A stretch of 64,000 bases of DNA from Streptomyces sp. NBC_01478 (GTDB lineage: Bacteria > Actinomycetota > Actinomycetes > Streptomycetales > Streptomycetaceae). The notes under the pieces were generated by a model that saw nothing but the letters and a program-made list of their open reading frames with translations, did not search any database and had not been told where the DNA came from. The stretch spans positions 8,475,501 through 8,539,500 of the forward strand of contig NZ_CP109444.1 in assembly GCF_036227225.1 (NCBI RefSeq), in the 5' to 3' direction. This document shows, piece after piece, positions 44,206-53,576 of the stretch. The position numbers were made by a program, and so were the translations under genes. Every line of letters starts with the position of its first letter. Within the stretch, counting starts at the first letter, position 1.

Positions 44206-44509
44206 GGTCTAACTCCCCCTGGGTGAACGGATGGTGCGCCACGGCTGTGATCTCAGCCGGAACTCATGGTGAGTTCACGCTGAACTCACTGCCTTCGGGA
44301 ACGGCACCACACACTATGCGCTCGCTGTGGGGGACTTCCCACGGAACGGCAACGGTTCCGTCACGGCAAGGATCTTGAGGCGACCCGTAACCCCGTGGGC
44401 GGTGCGGGGTTGGTAGCGATGGGGGGCCTGCTGTCGATGCGCGGTCCCCTGCGCCCATGGCGACGCGCGACCTCAACTCGCCTTCGGACAGCGGGAGGGA
44501 CAGAGAACC
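44206..44509. other. Divergent interval between protease and siderophore locus
   Basis: 304 nt. The part next to the protease holds the GAACTCA half-sites. The part next to the aminotransferase remnant has no recognisable iron-repressor (DmdR/IdeR) box of the TTAGGTTAGGC type, although a siderophore locus would normally have one. Confidence 0.45.
44260..44289. promoter_or_regulatory. Three alternating GAACTCA half-sites upstream of the protease
   Basis: GAACTCA (44260-44266), TGAGTTCA (44270-44277) and TGAACTCA (44281-44288) alternate in orientation with about 3 nt between them. GTGAGTTCA-CGC-TGAACTCAC forms a perfect 9-bp inverted repeat. Located 55-84 nt before the protease start; a likely operator, regulator unknown. 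Confidence 0.5.
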
Positions 44510-45295
44510 GTGGCCGACTCGGCGTCTGCGTACGGGAGATGGCGGCCCGGTGGGGGTGGGGTGCGCGGACTCTGCGGTGGGCGCGCGGTGGTGCGCGGGG
44601 TGGGGGAGGGAGGCGTGGGGCCTCGGTCGGTGCGCGAGTCGGCGGCACGGGGCTATGCGCGGGCCCTTTCCGATGTGCCGGTGCCGGTGCACGCGTGTGG
44701 CCTGGCTGCCGAAGGCGCTGACGGCCGCCGCTACTTGGACTGTGCTTCGGGCACCGGGACTCTGTCCGTCGGGCACAACCACCCCGTGGCCCGTGAGGCG
44801 ATCTGCGGCGTCCTCGAATCGGGCGCCCCGCGCCATGCCCTCGACGACCCCAACTCCGAGGTGCCGAACCCCGCCGGAATGATCCGCACCTCCGCAGACG
44901 CGTTCCGCGCCAACCGACTCGCCATGGCCGCAGGTAGCGCGAGTCTCGCCTTCGTCTGCGAGAACGGCCCCGCTGGACGCGCGGCTCAGCTCAGCGCGCG
45001 GGTGCTTGCTCAACTCCGGCGGCTGGTCGGTGAGTTCGCCGGTATGGGGGATGTGCGGGGGCGGGGGTTGAAGACCGGGGTCGACTTCGTGGCTGGGAGC
45101 GGTGCAGGCGGGTGGTGCGTGTCGAACATGGTCGCGCTGCAACGGCCCGTGGACGGCCCCTGTCCCGTCGCCCCGGGAGTCGCCGGCGCGGTGGAGGCCG
45201 TAGCCCGAGGTCAGACTGATGGCAGCGCGGGCGTACTGGCGGGCGTACTGCCCGTCACTCCGAGTGGGCCGGGTAGTGCGCCGCAGACGGTGTGA
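44510..45295 (+). pseudogene. Diaminobutyrate-type aminotransferase remnant (internal deletion)
   Basis: The frame is open for 261 codons but encodes a chimera. Residues about 38-120 match the N-terminus of diaminobutyrate-2-oxoglutarate aminotransferases (RESAARGYARAL, EGADGRRYLDCASGTGTLSVGHNHPV, LESGAPRHALD). The next recognisable piece (AFRANRLAMAAGSASLAFVCENG, then GDVRGRGLKTGVDFV) is from the last third. About 200 residues including the PLP-binding lysine are gone, and the C-terminal 75 residues no longer resemble the family. No aminotransferase activity is possible. In S. coelicolor an intact homologue starts the equivalent siderophore locus (recalled). Confidence 0.82.
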
Positions 45296-45529
45296 TCGAT
45301 GCGTTCGCGTGCGTGGATGGGCTGCTACTTCGACGCATCGGTACGTCGATCAGTCGCCCAGTCGCCACTGGTACGCCGGAGCGACCGCTCTGGAGGGCAG
45401 AGCGCCACCCCGGACCAACTCGGCTTGGCCGCAGCACCAGTTGCAGAACACCCGAGCTCAACGCGCCCCAGAACACCGGGACTCGATCCCACCCGATTCC
45501 CACTCCGAAACACCTCCCGAGGAACAGTC

Positions 45530-47827
45530 TTGAATCCCACGCCCACCTCTGACGGCCACTCCTACGAGGCGATCCTTCGACACACGCAGACCCTGACGGA
45601 GTCTGCGTCGGAGTCGGTGTCGTCGTCTCGCGAGTCCGTTCCCCGGCAGCAGCCCCGTAGCCCGGAAGTCGGTCAACCGCGCGGCACAATCGCCGACCTC
45701 CTGGAACACCCCGACCCCCACACCGTCGCCCAGACCGCAGCCGTCGAGAATCTCCTGCGCTGCTGGGTGCGCGAAACGAACCTCCCCGCCCCCACCAACG
45801 GCACCCTCCTCATCCCCCTCCCTGCCAGCAACACGGCCCTGCTCGCCAAGGTCCACTACTGGTCCCCGACGGGCTGGCACCGTTTCGGCCTTCCGTATCT
45901 GTCCAACGTTCCCCACGGCGCACCACCGGCCGACGCGGTGACGGTCGCGGCGTTGCTCGCCAGAGAGACGGCTGTGCACGGCGGCGGCTCTGTAGCGGGT
46001 GCCGACACTGCGACCACCTCCGCGAGAGGGGAGGCGAAGGGCGCCGATCACGTCGCCGGGGTCGCCGACGTGTCGCCAGTCCCCACCGCCCTCTCGACTT
46101 CGGCACTTCCCGGCGCACCCTCGGCTGTCGACGAAGCGGTGACAGTGGCAGCGACGAGGGCATCCGCAACAGCACTCACAACGGCACCTGCAACAGCACC
46201 CGAAACCGTGACCGATCTGGTGGCCCGCGTAGCCGACTCCGTCCGCCGTACCGTCACCTTCGTCACCGACCGCCGCGCACGCCCGGCCGACGGTCCCGAT
46301 CTCTTCCTCTCCGCCGAACAAGCTCTTCTGCTCGGCCACCCTTTGCACCCGACCCCGAAGAGCCGCGAGGGCCTCTCCGAGGCCGAAGCCCGCCTGTACT
46401 CACCGGAGTTGCGCGGCGCCTTCCCGCTGCACTGGCTGGCTGTCGCCCCTGCCGTGGTCGCCACCGACTCGGCCTGGACCGAACGCGGCCGACCTGTCCC
46501 CGCCGCCCACCTCACGGCCCGACTCGCCGGCCCCGAACTGCCGTTGCCCGAAGGCCATGCCGCTCTTCCCCTTCACCCGTGGCAGTGGCGCGAGATCCAA
46601 CACCGTGCCGATATCGCGGCCTTGCTCGACGCCGGTCTGATCCAGGACCTCGGCAACCATGGCGCCCCGTGGCACCCCACGTCCTCCGTGCGAACCGTCC
46701 ACCAATCCGGCGCCCCCGCCATGCTCAAGCTCTCCCTGGGCCTCCGCATCACCAACTCCCGCCGTGAGAACCTCCGCAAAGAACTCCACCGAGGCGTCGA
46801 GGTACACCGCCTGCTCCGCACCGGCCTGTCCCAGCACTGGCACGCCATTCACCCGGGCTTCGACATCGTCCGCGACCCGGCGTGGCTGGCCGTCGACGCG
46901 CTGGATGCGTATGGCGTCGACTCGGGGGAGCGTGGTGCGAGTGCGAGTGCGAGTGCGGGTGCGGGTGAGTGCGATGCCGACCTTGGCGCGAACGGTGTCG
47001 ACCGCGTTGGCCATGGCGAGCGCGGTGCCCGTGTTCCCCTGGCCGGCATCGACGTGGTGATCCGGCACAACCCGTTCAGCGCGTCCGACGATGTGTCCTG
47101 CGTCGCCGGGCTCGTCTCACTCCGGCCGTACGTCGGACGCAGCGCCACCGCCGGTGGACCGGCGACAACCTCGCACACCGGCCACTCCGCGTCCGGCGCA
47201 CCGCAGTTGCGGTCCCGACTGGCCGAGGTCGTCACGGGCCTCGCCGCGCGTACCGGCCGGTCCTGCGGAGCCGTCGCCGCCGAGTGGTTCCTGCGCTACC
47301 TGGAGCAGGTCGTCCGTCCCGTGCTGTGGCTGGACAGCGAGGCGGGGATCGCCCTGGAGGCACACCAGCAGAACACACTGCTTCTGCTGGACGGTGAAGG
47401 TTGGCCCGTGGGCGGCCGCTACCGCGACAACCAGGGTTACTACTTCCGCGCATCCCGGCGTGCGGAACTCGACGCCCGGCTGCCCGGCATCGGCGAACAC
47501 AGCGACACCTTCGTCTCCGACGAGGTCACCGACGAACGCTTCGCGTACTACCTCGCCATCAACAACGTGCTCGGTCTCATCGGAGCGTTCGGCTCACAAC
47601 GCCTCGCCGACGAGCGGCTGTTGCTCTCCGCCTTCCGCCGCTTCCTCGGCGATGTGGCCTCCGGTCCCGCCCGGTTGCGCACCACCCTGCCGGCCCGCCT
47701 GCTCGACTCACCCGTCCTGCGCTGCAAGGCCAACCTGCTGACCCGGCTGCACGGCCTCGACGAACTCGTCGGCCCGGTCGACACCCAGTCCGTCTACGTC
47801 ACCATCGCGAACCCCCTTCATTGCTAG
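45530..47827 (+). CDS. IucA/IucC family NIS siderophore synthetase with low-complexity insertions
   Basis: A 765-residue NRPS-independent siderophore synthetase; TTG 45530 follows GAGGA and is preferred over a long upstream frame lacking similarity. Family motifs: LLLGHPLHPTPKSREG, HPTSSVRTVHQSGAPAMLKLSLGLRITNSRRENL, VVIRHNPFS, EAHQQNTLLLLDGEGWPVGGRYRDNQGYYF. These enzymes adenylate a carboxylate (citrate or similar) and couple it to an amine or hydroxylamine. The protein is about 150 residues longer than usual because of an Ala/Thr/Val-rich tract (nt about 45985-46215) and a hexanucleotide-derived GASASASAGAG tract (nt about 46935-46985). The core motifs are intact, so activity is possible. 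Confidence 0.85.
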   Translation: MNPTPTSDGHSYEAILRHTQTLTESASESVSSSRESVPRQQPRSPEVGQPRGTIADLLEHPDPHTVAQTAAVENLLRCWVRETNLPAPTNGTLLIPLPASNTALLAKVHYWSPTGWHRFGLPYLSNVPHGAPPADAVTVAALLARETAVHGGGSVAGADTATTSARGEAKGADHVAGVADVSPVPTALSTSALPGAPSAVDEAVTVAATRASATALTTAPATAPETVTDLVARVADSVRRTVTFVTDRRARPADGPDLFLSAEQALLLGHPLHPTPKSREGLSEAEARLYSPELRGAFPLHWLAVAPAVVATDSAWTERGRPVPAAHLTARLAGPELPLPEGHAALPLHPWQWREIQHRADIAALLDAGLIQDLGNHGAPWHPTSSVRTVHQSGAPAMLKLSLGLRITNSRRENLRKELHRGVEVHRLLRTGLSQHWHAIHPGFDIVRDPAWLAVDALDAYGVDSGERGASASASAGAGECDADLGANGVDRVGHGERGARVPLAGIDVVIRHNPFSASDDVSCVAGLVSLRPYVGRSATAGGPATTSHTGHSASGAPQLRSRLAEVVTGLAARTGRSCGAVAAEWFLRYLEQVVRPVLWLDSEAGIALEAHQQNTLLLLDGEGWPVGGRYRDNQGYYFRASRRAELDARLPGIGEHSDTFVSDEVTDERFAYYLAINNVLGLIGAFGSQRLADERLLLSAFRRFLGDVASGPARLRTTLPARLLDSPVLRCKANLLTRLHGLDELVGPVDTQSVYVTIANPLHC

Positions 47828-48087
47828 CCATCCCTGGCTACGAGGGCCACCATCAGCGGCCTCCCGATCCGACCACCACCAACGGCCTCCGGTTCGGACC
47901 GTCGGCAACTGTCTGCGGCTCCGACCGTCAGCAACTGTCTCCAGCCCTGACCAGCACCGGCTCCTTCCGACTTCGACCGCCACTGACCCCCGTCGATCCC
48001 GACCAGCGCCGACCAATCCCGACCACCACCAACTCCCTTCGCACCTGGGGAACATGACCCACCCCATCTCCTGAGAGGAGCGTCACC
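47828..48087. repeat. C-rich degenerate repeat spacer between NIS and GNAT genes
   Basis: 260 nt with recurring CCGACC, GACCACCACCAAC (twice), CGTCGGCAACTGTCT / CGTCAGCAACTGTCT. Non-coding by frame; the GNAT ribosome-binding site GAGAGGAGCG sits at its end. Confidence 0.5.
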
Positions 48088-49062
48088 GTGCCTCCCATCG
48101 ATGCGAGCGCCGACACCGCGACCGCCCCCGGCTCCGACCTGGGCACCAGCGCGAACGCGAGCCAATGCCCCGGCACGGACGGCGAGGACACCCTCGACCT
48201 CCGCCTGCCCGAGGAGTTCATCGCGCTCTGCGCCGAGGCGGACGCAACTGACGCGGTACTCCACCGTGCGGCAGCCTGCGACGCGGTAGTCCGCCACACA
48301 TCCGCCCCTGGTCCGGCCGCCCTTGATCCGACCGTCCCCGATCCGGTCGACCTCGATCCCGTCGCCCTCGACGAGGCCGACACCGTCGGGCGACAGATCC
48401 CGCCACAGGACGCGGAGGACACGACCCGGCCCGCCTCCGACGCCGCGTCCGCCTCCGAAGTCTCGCCCAACTCCCATATCCCGCCCGGCGACGACCTCCT
48501 CGACCGCGTCGGCGACTGGGGGCCGACCCACACCCCCGCAGGCACCTTCCACCTCCTCCCTGTCCACATCGAACGCGACCTGCCGCTGATCAACCGCTGG
48601 ATGAATGACCCTGCCGTCGCAGAGTTCTGGGAACTGGCCGGCCCTCAGGCACTGACCGAGGACCACCTGCGCGTCCAACTCACCGGTGACGGACACAGCG
48701 TTCCCTGTCTCGGCGTGCTGGACGGGACCCCCATGAGCTACTGGGAGCTCTACCGGGCGGACCTCGACCCCCTGGCCCGCCACTACCCCGCCCGACCGCA
48801 CGACACCGGGATTCACCTCCTCATCGGTAGCGGCACCGACCGAGGAAGAGGGCTGGGCGGCACCCTCCTTCGAGCCGTCGCCGACCTCGTCCTCGACAAG
48901 CGCCTCACCTGCGCTCGCATCGTCGCGGAGCCCGACATTCGCAACACCCCTTCTGTGGCCGCTTTCCTGGGCGCCGGTTTCCGGTTCTCCGCCGAGATCG
49001 ACCTGCCCGCCAAGCGGGCCGCCCTCATGGTCCGAGACCGTTCCGTGCGTGATCTGCTGTAG
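48088..49062 (+). CDS. GNAT N-acetyltransferase of the siderophore locus (IucB-like)
   Basis: A 324-residue protein from GTG 48088 (GAGAGGAGCG upstream). The first 155 residues are low complexity (Ala/Asp/Pro/Thr), then a complete siderophore-type acetyltransferase: TFHLLPVHIERDLPLINRWMNDPAVAEFWELAGP, GVLDGTPMSYWELYRADLDPLARHY, HLLIGSGTDRGRGLGGTLL (acetyl-CoA loop) and RIVAEPDIRNTPSVAAFLGAGFRF. Such enzymes N-acylate a hydroxylated diamine before NIS condensation. The usual length is about 170-200 residues, so the N-terminal part looks like expanded repeat DNA. It follows the NIS gene in one direction. Confidence 0.82.
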   Translation: MPPIDASADTATAPGSDLGTSANASQCPGTDGEDTLDLRLPEEFIALCAEADATDAVLHRAAACDAVVRHTSAPGPAALDPTVPDPVDLDPVALDEADTVGRQIPPQDAEDTTRPASDAASASEVSPNSHIPPGDDLLDRVGDWGPTHTPAGTFHLLPVHIERDLPLINRWMNDPAVAEFWELAGPQALTEDHLRVQLTGDGHSVPCLGVLDGTPMSYWELYRADLDPLARHYPARPHDTGIHLLIGSGTDRGRGLGGTLLRAVADLVLDKRLTCARIVAEPDIRNTPSVAAFLGAGFRFSAEIDLPAKRAALMVRDRSVRDLL

Positions 49063-49377
49063 CGCCACGTGGGCGCGCCATCACTTTTGGTACAGCGCTC
49101 GGTCCGATCCGGTTCCCACTCCCTCGAATCGGATTCCGGCCGTCGTCGCGCCGCTCGGCGTCGCTCCGACCTCCATCTCCAGGGCCCCGACCTCCACGCA
49201 CCAACTTCCACTCCCCGAACGAACTCCCGTCCGCTCCAAACCGATCCCCACCCGAACCGACCCGATCCCCACCCGAACAAAAACCACCCCCACCCAAAAG
49301 CCCCCGGTCTTGATCCACCCCCTCCGTCCAGCCTTGATCACCCGGTTGTCAGTCCCGCCCCGTAGGGTGGTCGGGCT
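49063..49377. repeat. C-rich interval with direct repeats upstream of the DinG-like helicase
   Basis: 315 nt, no gene. CCGATCCCCACCCGAAC occurs twice about 23 nt apart around 49238-49280, with many CCGACCTCCA-like near copies. Strong strand asymmetry (C on the plus strand) could favour G-quadruplex formation on the minus strand. Confidence 0.5.
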
Positions 49378-51360
49378 ATGACGAAGCCCTCACTCCCCGA
49401 ACTCCTGCATGCTGCCGTCACTGCCGTCGGCGGTTCGGAGCGCCCCGGCCAGGTGACCATGGCCGAAGCCGTCGCGGAGGCGATCGACGACGGCTCCCAT
49501 CTGCTGGTCCAGGCAGGCACCGGCACCGGAAAGTCGCTCGGCTACCTCGTGCCCGCGCTCGCGCACGGTGAGCGGGTGGTCGTAGCGACCGCCACGCTCG
49601 CGCTCCAACGTCAGCTGGTGGAACGCGACCTGCCGCGCACGGTCGACGCACTGCATCCTGTCCTGCGCCGCCGCCCCCAGTTCGCGATGCTCAAGGGCAG
49701 GTCGAACTACCTGTGCCTGCACCGACTCCACGAGGGCATGCCGCAGGACGAGGAGGAGGGCCTCTTCGACCAGTTCGAGGCGGCCGCCCCCACCAGCAAG
49801 CTGGGCCAGGACCTGCTGCGGCTGCGCGACTGGACGGAAGAGACCGAGACCGGCGATCGCGACGACCTCACGCCCGGAGTCTCCGACCGCGCGTGGGCGC
49901 AGATCTCGGTGTCCTCCCGTGAGTGCCTGGGCGCCCAGAAGTGCGCCTACGGAGCGGAGTGTTTCGCCGAGGCGGCCCGCGAGCGCGCCAAGCTCGCCGA
50001 CGTCGTCGTCACGAACCACGCGCTGCTCGCGATCGACGCCATCGAAGGTGCCCCCGTCCTCCCGCAGCACGAGGTGCTGATCGTCGACGAGGCCCATGAA
50101 CTGGTCTCCCGGGTCACTGGAGTCGCCACCGGCGAGCTCACCCCGGGCCAGGTCAACCGCGCGGTGCGCCGGGCCGCGAAGCTGGCCAACGAGAAGGCCG
50201 CCGATCAGCTCCAGACCGCCGCCGAGGGCTTCGAGCGGCTGATGGAGCTCGCCCTGCCGGGCCGCCTGGAGGAGATCCCGGAGGACCTCGGTTACGCCCT
50301 CATGGCGCTGCGCGACGCCTGCCGTACGGTGATCTCCGCGATCGGCGCCACCCGCGACAAGTCCGTGCAGGACGAGGACGCGGTCCGCAAGCAGGCGCTG
50401 GCCTCCGTGGAGAGCGTGCACGACGTGGCGGAGCGGATCACCAACGGCTCCGAGTGGGACGTCGTCTGGTACGAACGCCACGACCGCTTCGGGGCCTCCC
50501 TGCGCGTCGCCCCCATGTCCGTGTCGGGCCTGCTGAGGGAGAAGCTCTTCGCGGACCGTTCGGTGACCCTGACCTCCGCGACGCTGAAGCTCGGCGGCGA
50601 CTTCAACGGCGTAGGGGCCTCCCTGGGCCTCGCCCCCGAGGGCACGGCGGGCGACGATCTGCCGCAGTGGAAGGGCGTCGACGTGGGCTCGCCCTTCGAC
50701 TACCCGAAGCAGGGCATCCTGTACGTCGCCAAACACCTCGCGCGCCCCGCGCGGGACGGCGATCGCGCCGACATGCTGGACGAGTTGACGGAGCTGATCC
50801 AGGCGGCCGGCGGTCGCACCCTGGGCCTCTTCTCCTCGATGCGGGGCGCCCAGCTCGCCGCCGAGGAGCTGCGTTCCCGTATCCCGGAGTACCCGATCCT
50901 GCTCCAGGGCGAGGAGACGCTCGGCGAGCTGATCAAGAACTTCGCGGCCGACCCGAAGACCTGTCTCTTCGGCACGCTGTCGCTCTGGCAGGGCGTCGAT
51001 GTCCCCGGACCCAGTTGCCAGTTGGTCGTCATGGACAAGATCCCGTTCCCGCGTCCGGACGACCCGCTGATGAGCGCCCGCCAGAAGGCGGTGGAGGACG
51101 CCGGGGGCAACGGCTTCATGGCGGTGGCCGCCACGCACGCGGCGCTCCTCATGGCCCAGGGAGCAGGTCGCCTCGTCCGTGCGTCGGGAGACCGAGGCGT
51201 GGTCGCCGTGCTCGACCAACGGCTGGCCACCGCCCGCTACGGCAGCTATCTCAAGGCGTCACTGCCCGACTTCTGGTACACCACCGACCGTAACCAGGCC
51301 CGTAGGTCTCTGGCGGCGATCGACGCGAAGGCGAAGCAGGAGGAAGCCGCATCGGAGTGA
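49378..51360 (+). CDS. dinG: ATP-dependent DNA helicase, DinG/XPD-like
   Basis: A 660-residue superfamily 2 helicase from ATG 49378. Walker A is AGTGTGKS at residues 46-53, the DEAH box is IVDEAHELVSR, motif V/VI QGAGRLVRASGDRG. Four cysteines spaced for an Fe-S cluster occur in SNYLCLHR, SSRECLGAQKCAYGAEC. DinG unwinds DNA with 5'-3' polarity and resolves R-loops and damaged forks; in E. coli it is SOS-induced. It converges with lexA across a shared hairpin. No LexA box was seen directly upstream. Confidence 0.9.
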   Translation: MTKPSLPELLHAAVTAVGGSERPGQVTMAEAVAEAIDDGSHLLVQAGTGTGKSLGYLVPALAHGERVVVATATLALQRQLVERDLPRTVDALHPVLRRRPQFAMLKGRSNYLCLHRLHEGMPQDEEEGLFDQFEAAAPTSKLGQDLLRLRDWTEETETGDRDDLTPGVSDRAWAQISVSSRECLGAQKCAYGAECFAEAARERAKLADVVVTNHALLAIDAIEGAPVLPQHEVLIVDEAHELVSRVTGVATGELTPGQVNRAVRRAAKLANEKAADQLQTAAEGFERLMELALPGRLEEIPEDLGYALMALRDACRTVISAIGATRDKSVQDEDAVRKQALASVESVHDVAERITNGSEWDVVWYERHDRFGASLRVAPMSVSGLLREKLFADRSVTLTSATLKLGGDFNGVGASLGLAPEGTAGDDLPQWKGVDVGSPFDYPKQGILYVAKHLARPARDGDRADMLDELTELIQAAGGRTLGLFSSMRGAQLAAEELRSRIPEYPILLQGEETLGELIKNFAADPKTCLFGTLSLWQGVDVPGPSCQLVVMDKIPFPRPDDPLMSARQKAVEDAGGNGFMAVAATHAALLMAQGAGRLVRASGDRGVVAVLDQRLATARYGSYLKASLPDFWYTTDRNQARRSLAAIDAKAKQEEAASE

Positions 51361-51366
51361 TTCGGG

Positions 51367-51400
51367 GCGGTGTCGGCCCGGCGCGCCGGCCCGACACCGC
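51367..51400. terminator. Bidirectional terminator between the DinG-like gene and lexA
   Basis: A near-perfect 16-bp stem from GCGGTGTCGG (51367-51376) and CCGACACCGC (51391-51400) plus an inner GC-rich helix, one mismatch, 2-nt loop. Confidence 0.8.
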
Positions 51401-51515
51401 ATCGACAACCGGCTGCCACCGGGGTCCGCACAGCACAGGACCCCGGAACCGGCGCAGGGGTCCCGGGGTCCGGTCAGGGGGCCGGGCCGATGTGGCCCGC
51501 CCGCCGCAGCCGCCG

Positions 51516-52295
51516 TCACACGCGCCGCAGCACCGCCACCACCTTGCCGAGGATCGTCGCGTCGTCGCCGGGGATCGGCTCGTAGGCCGAGTTGTGCGGG
51601 AGGAGCCAGACGTGGCCGTCCTCGCGCTTGAAGCGCTTGACGGTGGCCTCGCCTTCGAGCATGGCGGCCACGATGTCGCCGTTCTCGGCGACCGGCTGGC
51701 GGCGCACGGTCACCCAGTCGCCGTCGCAGATCGCGGCCTCGATCATCGAGTCACCGACGACCTTGAGGACGAACAGCTCACCGTCACCGACCAGTTGGCG
51801 GGGGAGGGGGAAGACGTCCTCGACCGACTCCTCGGCGAGGATCGGGCCACCGGCGGCGATCCGGCCCACCAGCGGGACGTACGACGCGGCGGGCTTGCCC
51901 GCGGTGTCCGTGGGCTGCACCGACGAGGACTGGTCGCTGCCGCGGACCTCGTACGCGCGCGGGCGGTGCGGGTCGCGGCGCAGGAAGCCCTTGCGCTCCA
52001 GTGCCATCAGTTGGTGTGCGACCGAGGATGTGCTGGACAGGCCCACGGCCTGGCCGATCTCGCGCATCGACGGCGGGTAGCCCCGTCGCTGCACCGAGTC
52101 CCTGATGACCTCGATCACCCGGCGCTGCCGGTCCGTGAGTCCCGAGCTGTCCGCCCGGATGCCGGGAGGTCGGCCCGGCAGGGAGCGCTTGTGTCCCTCG
52201 GGATTCGCGGCTTCGTTCATTGCATGCACCGGCTCGAGTCGGCCCTGGGAGCGATCCTGGGCAGTGATGGTGGCACTGTCTGCGGTGGTGGTCAC
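51516..52295 (-). CDS. lexA: SOS repressor LexA
   Basis: A 259-residue product from GTG 52295, which has GAGAGGGG upstream; an internal ATG at 52220 ([13 protein letters not shown]) would give 234 residues, the length I recall for S. coelicolor, so the start is uncertain. The winged HTH reads [46 protein letters not shown]. The self-cleavage site is in GRIAAGGP, the nucleophile Ser in [15 protein letters not shown] and the Lys in EGEATVKR. RecA filaments trigger cleavage and derepression. A consensus box upstream predicts autorepression. Confidence 0.94.
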   Translation of the reverse strand: MTTTADSATITAQDRSQGRLEPVHAMNEAANPEGHKRSLPGRPPGIRADSSGLTDRQRRVIEVIRDSVQRRGYPPSMREIGQAVGLSSTSSVAHQLMALERKGFLRRDPHRPRAYEVRGSDQSSSVQPTDTAGKPAASYVPLVGRIAAGGPILAEESVEDVFPLPRQLVGDGELFVLKVVGDSMIEAAICDGDWVTVRRQPVAENGDIVAAMLEGEATVKRFKREDGHVWLLPHNSAYEPIPGDDATILGKVVAVLRRV

Positions 52296-52354
52296 GTCGG
52301 CCCCTCTCGATGGTCTCCCTGCTGGACAACGGTAGTTGCTTTCGAAAGGTTGCG

Positions 52355-52370
52355 CCAAACACACGTTCGA
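52355..52370 (-). promoter_or_regulatory. LexA box of lexA
   Basis: Minus strand TCGAAC-GTGT-GTTTGG, close to the actinobacterial SOS consensus TCGAAC-N4-GTTCGA, 60 nt before the lexA GTG. Confidence 0.85.
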
Positions 52371-52671
52371 GTGAAAAAACGCGGATAGCCTGTCGCGATC
52401 ATGCGTCTGGGTGTATGGCCAACGTGGCACCTGGCGGACAAAAGAGTTCATTGTTGTACTCTTCGCCGCCGGGGTGGTGGCCTCGTGGGTTGTCGCTCAG
52501 TCTGCCACCCGGTGTCCCGGCGGTCGGGGGCCGGTCCCGTTCTGCGCGGGAGCCCCACGCCTCCTCCGTGCCGCGTTCACGGTATCCCCGTAAGTGGCCT
52601 GGCGGTACGGCTGTGCGCCCGCGTGTTCGGGGCGACGGGACGGTCGTATGGCACATGCCAATACGGGTGCG

Positions 52672-52720
52672 ACACGCGCGTGCAGCGTGTTTGTGTGAGC
52701 CAATCACCACATCTAGTGGT
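52672..52720. promoter_or_regulatory. Candidate tandem NrdR boxes upstream of nrdR-nrdJ
   Basis: ACCAC-ATCTA-GTGGT (52706-52720) is a perfect inverted repeat; ACACG...CGTGT (52672-52690) is a second. Their centres are about 32 bp apart, three helical turns, the spacing typical of paired NrdR boxes. Confidence 0.6.
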
Positions 52721-52859
52721 TGGATTGCGGCAGCAGCCCAGAAGTTGTGGTCCCCCGGGTCTCCGGAGTCTCGGCCATCGCCTATGCTTGGGGCTGCTTC
52801 GAGAGGTCCAAGAGGTCTCACGAGGCTATTGAGTCTGCTGTGAGGGAGGGTTGGAGACC

Positions 52860-53411
52860 ATGCACTGCCCCTTCTGCAGGCACCCCGACAGCCGTGTCGT
52901 CGACAGCCGTACGACCGATGACGGCACGTCGATCCGCCGGCGCCGCCAGTGCCCTGACTGCTCCCGTCGTTTCACGACCGTGGAGACGTGCTCGCTCATG
53001 GTGGTCAAGCGGTCCGGAGTCACCGAGCCTTTCAGCCGCACCAAGGTCATCAACGGTGTGCGCAAGGCATGCCAGGGACGGCCTGTCACCGAGGACGCAC
53101 TCGCCCAGCTCGGCCAGCGGGTCGAAGAGGCGGTGCGGGCCACCGGAAGCGCCGAACTGACCACCCATGACGTCGGGTTGGCCATACTCGGCCCGTTGCA
53201 GGAGCTCGACCTCGTCGCCTATCTGCGATTCGCCTCCGTCTACCGGGCGTTCAACTCGCTCGAGGACTTCGAGGCCGCGATCGTGGAACTGCGGGAAGCG
53301 ACGCCAGGCCCCGCCGCGGACGACGAAGACGCGGTATCGGGGAGCCAGCAAGACGACGGCGGGTCCGGAGGGACTGTTCAGGTCCCCGTGCCCGCCCACT
53401 CCGCCGACTGA
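52860..53411 (+). CDS. nrdR: Ribonucleotide reductase repressor NrdR
   Basis: A 183-residue protein from ATG 52860 (GGAG upstream). The zinc ribbon uses C3, C6, C31 and C34 (MHCPFC...CPDC), followed by the ATP-cone ([25 protein letters not shown]) that senses ATP/dATP. The tail beyond residue 150 is acidic and disordered. It represses RNR operons when dATP is high. nrdJ follows after 165 nt in the same direction; in S. coelicolor they form the nrdRJ operon (recalled). Confidence 0.95.
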   Translation: MHCPFCRHPDSRVVDSRTTDDGTSIRRRRQCPDCSRRFTTVETCSLMVVKRSGVTEPFSRTKVINGVRKACQGRPVTEDALAQLGQRVEEAVRATGSAELTTHDVGLAILGPLQELDLVAYLRFASVYRAFNSLEDFEAAIVELREATPGPAADDEDAVSGSQQDDGGSGGTVQVPVPAHSAD

Positions 53412-53576
53412 CCGACGGGCCGGAACCGGGCGGAGACCCCGGGTCCGGTCGGGCGGCGGTGGACCAGGACTTGTCGCGGAGCCATGAGCGTGTGGGCTGC
53501 CGTGACACCAGACAAACACTCTGCCACGGGAACATCGTGGCATTTCAGGGCGTTTTTGCCTGTAGAGGGAGGCGGC

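Larger units (their letters stand above)
52296..52859. promoter_or_regulatory. lexA/nrdR divergent control region
   Basis: 564 nt without a gene. A LexA box lies near the lexA end (52355-52370) and candidate NrdR boxes near the nrdR end (52672-52690 and 52706-52720). I see no B12-riboswitch signature although nrdJ uses adenosylcobalamin. Confidence 0.55.

Noticed and set aside
44206..45530. Iron-repressor (DmdR/IdeR) box for the siderophore locus
   Set aside because: No TTAGGTTAGGC-type palindrome was found by reading the promoter regions of the locus.
52296..52859. Cobalamin riboswitch controlling nrdJ
   Set aside because: No B12-box or matching conserved elements were seen; NrdR-box candidates explain control better.
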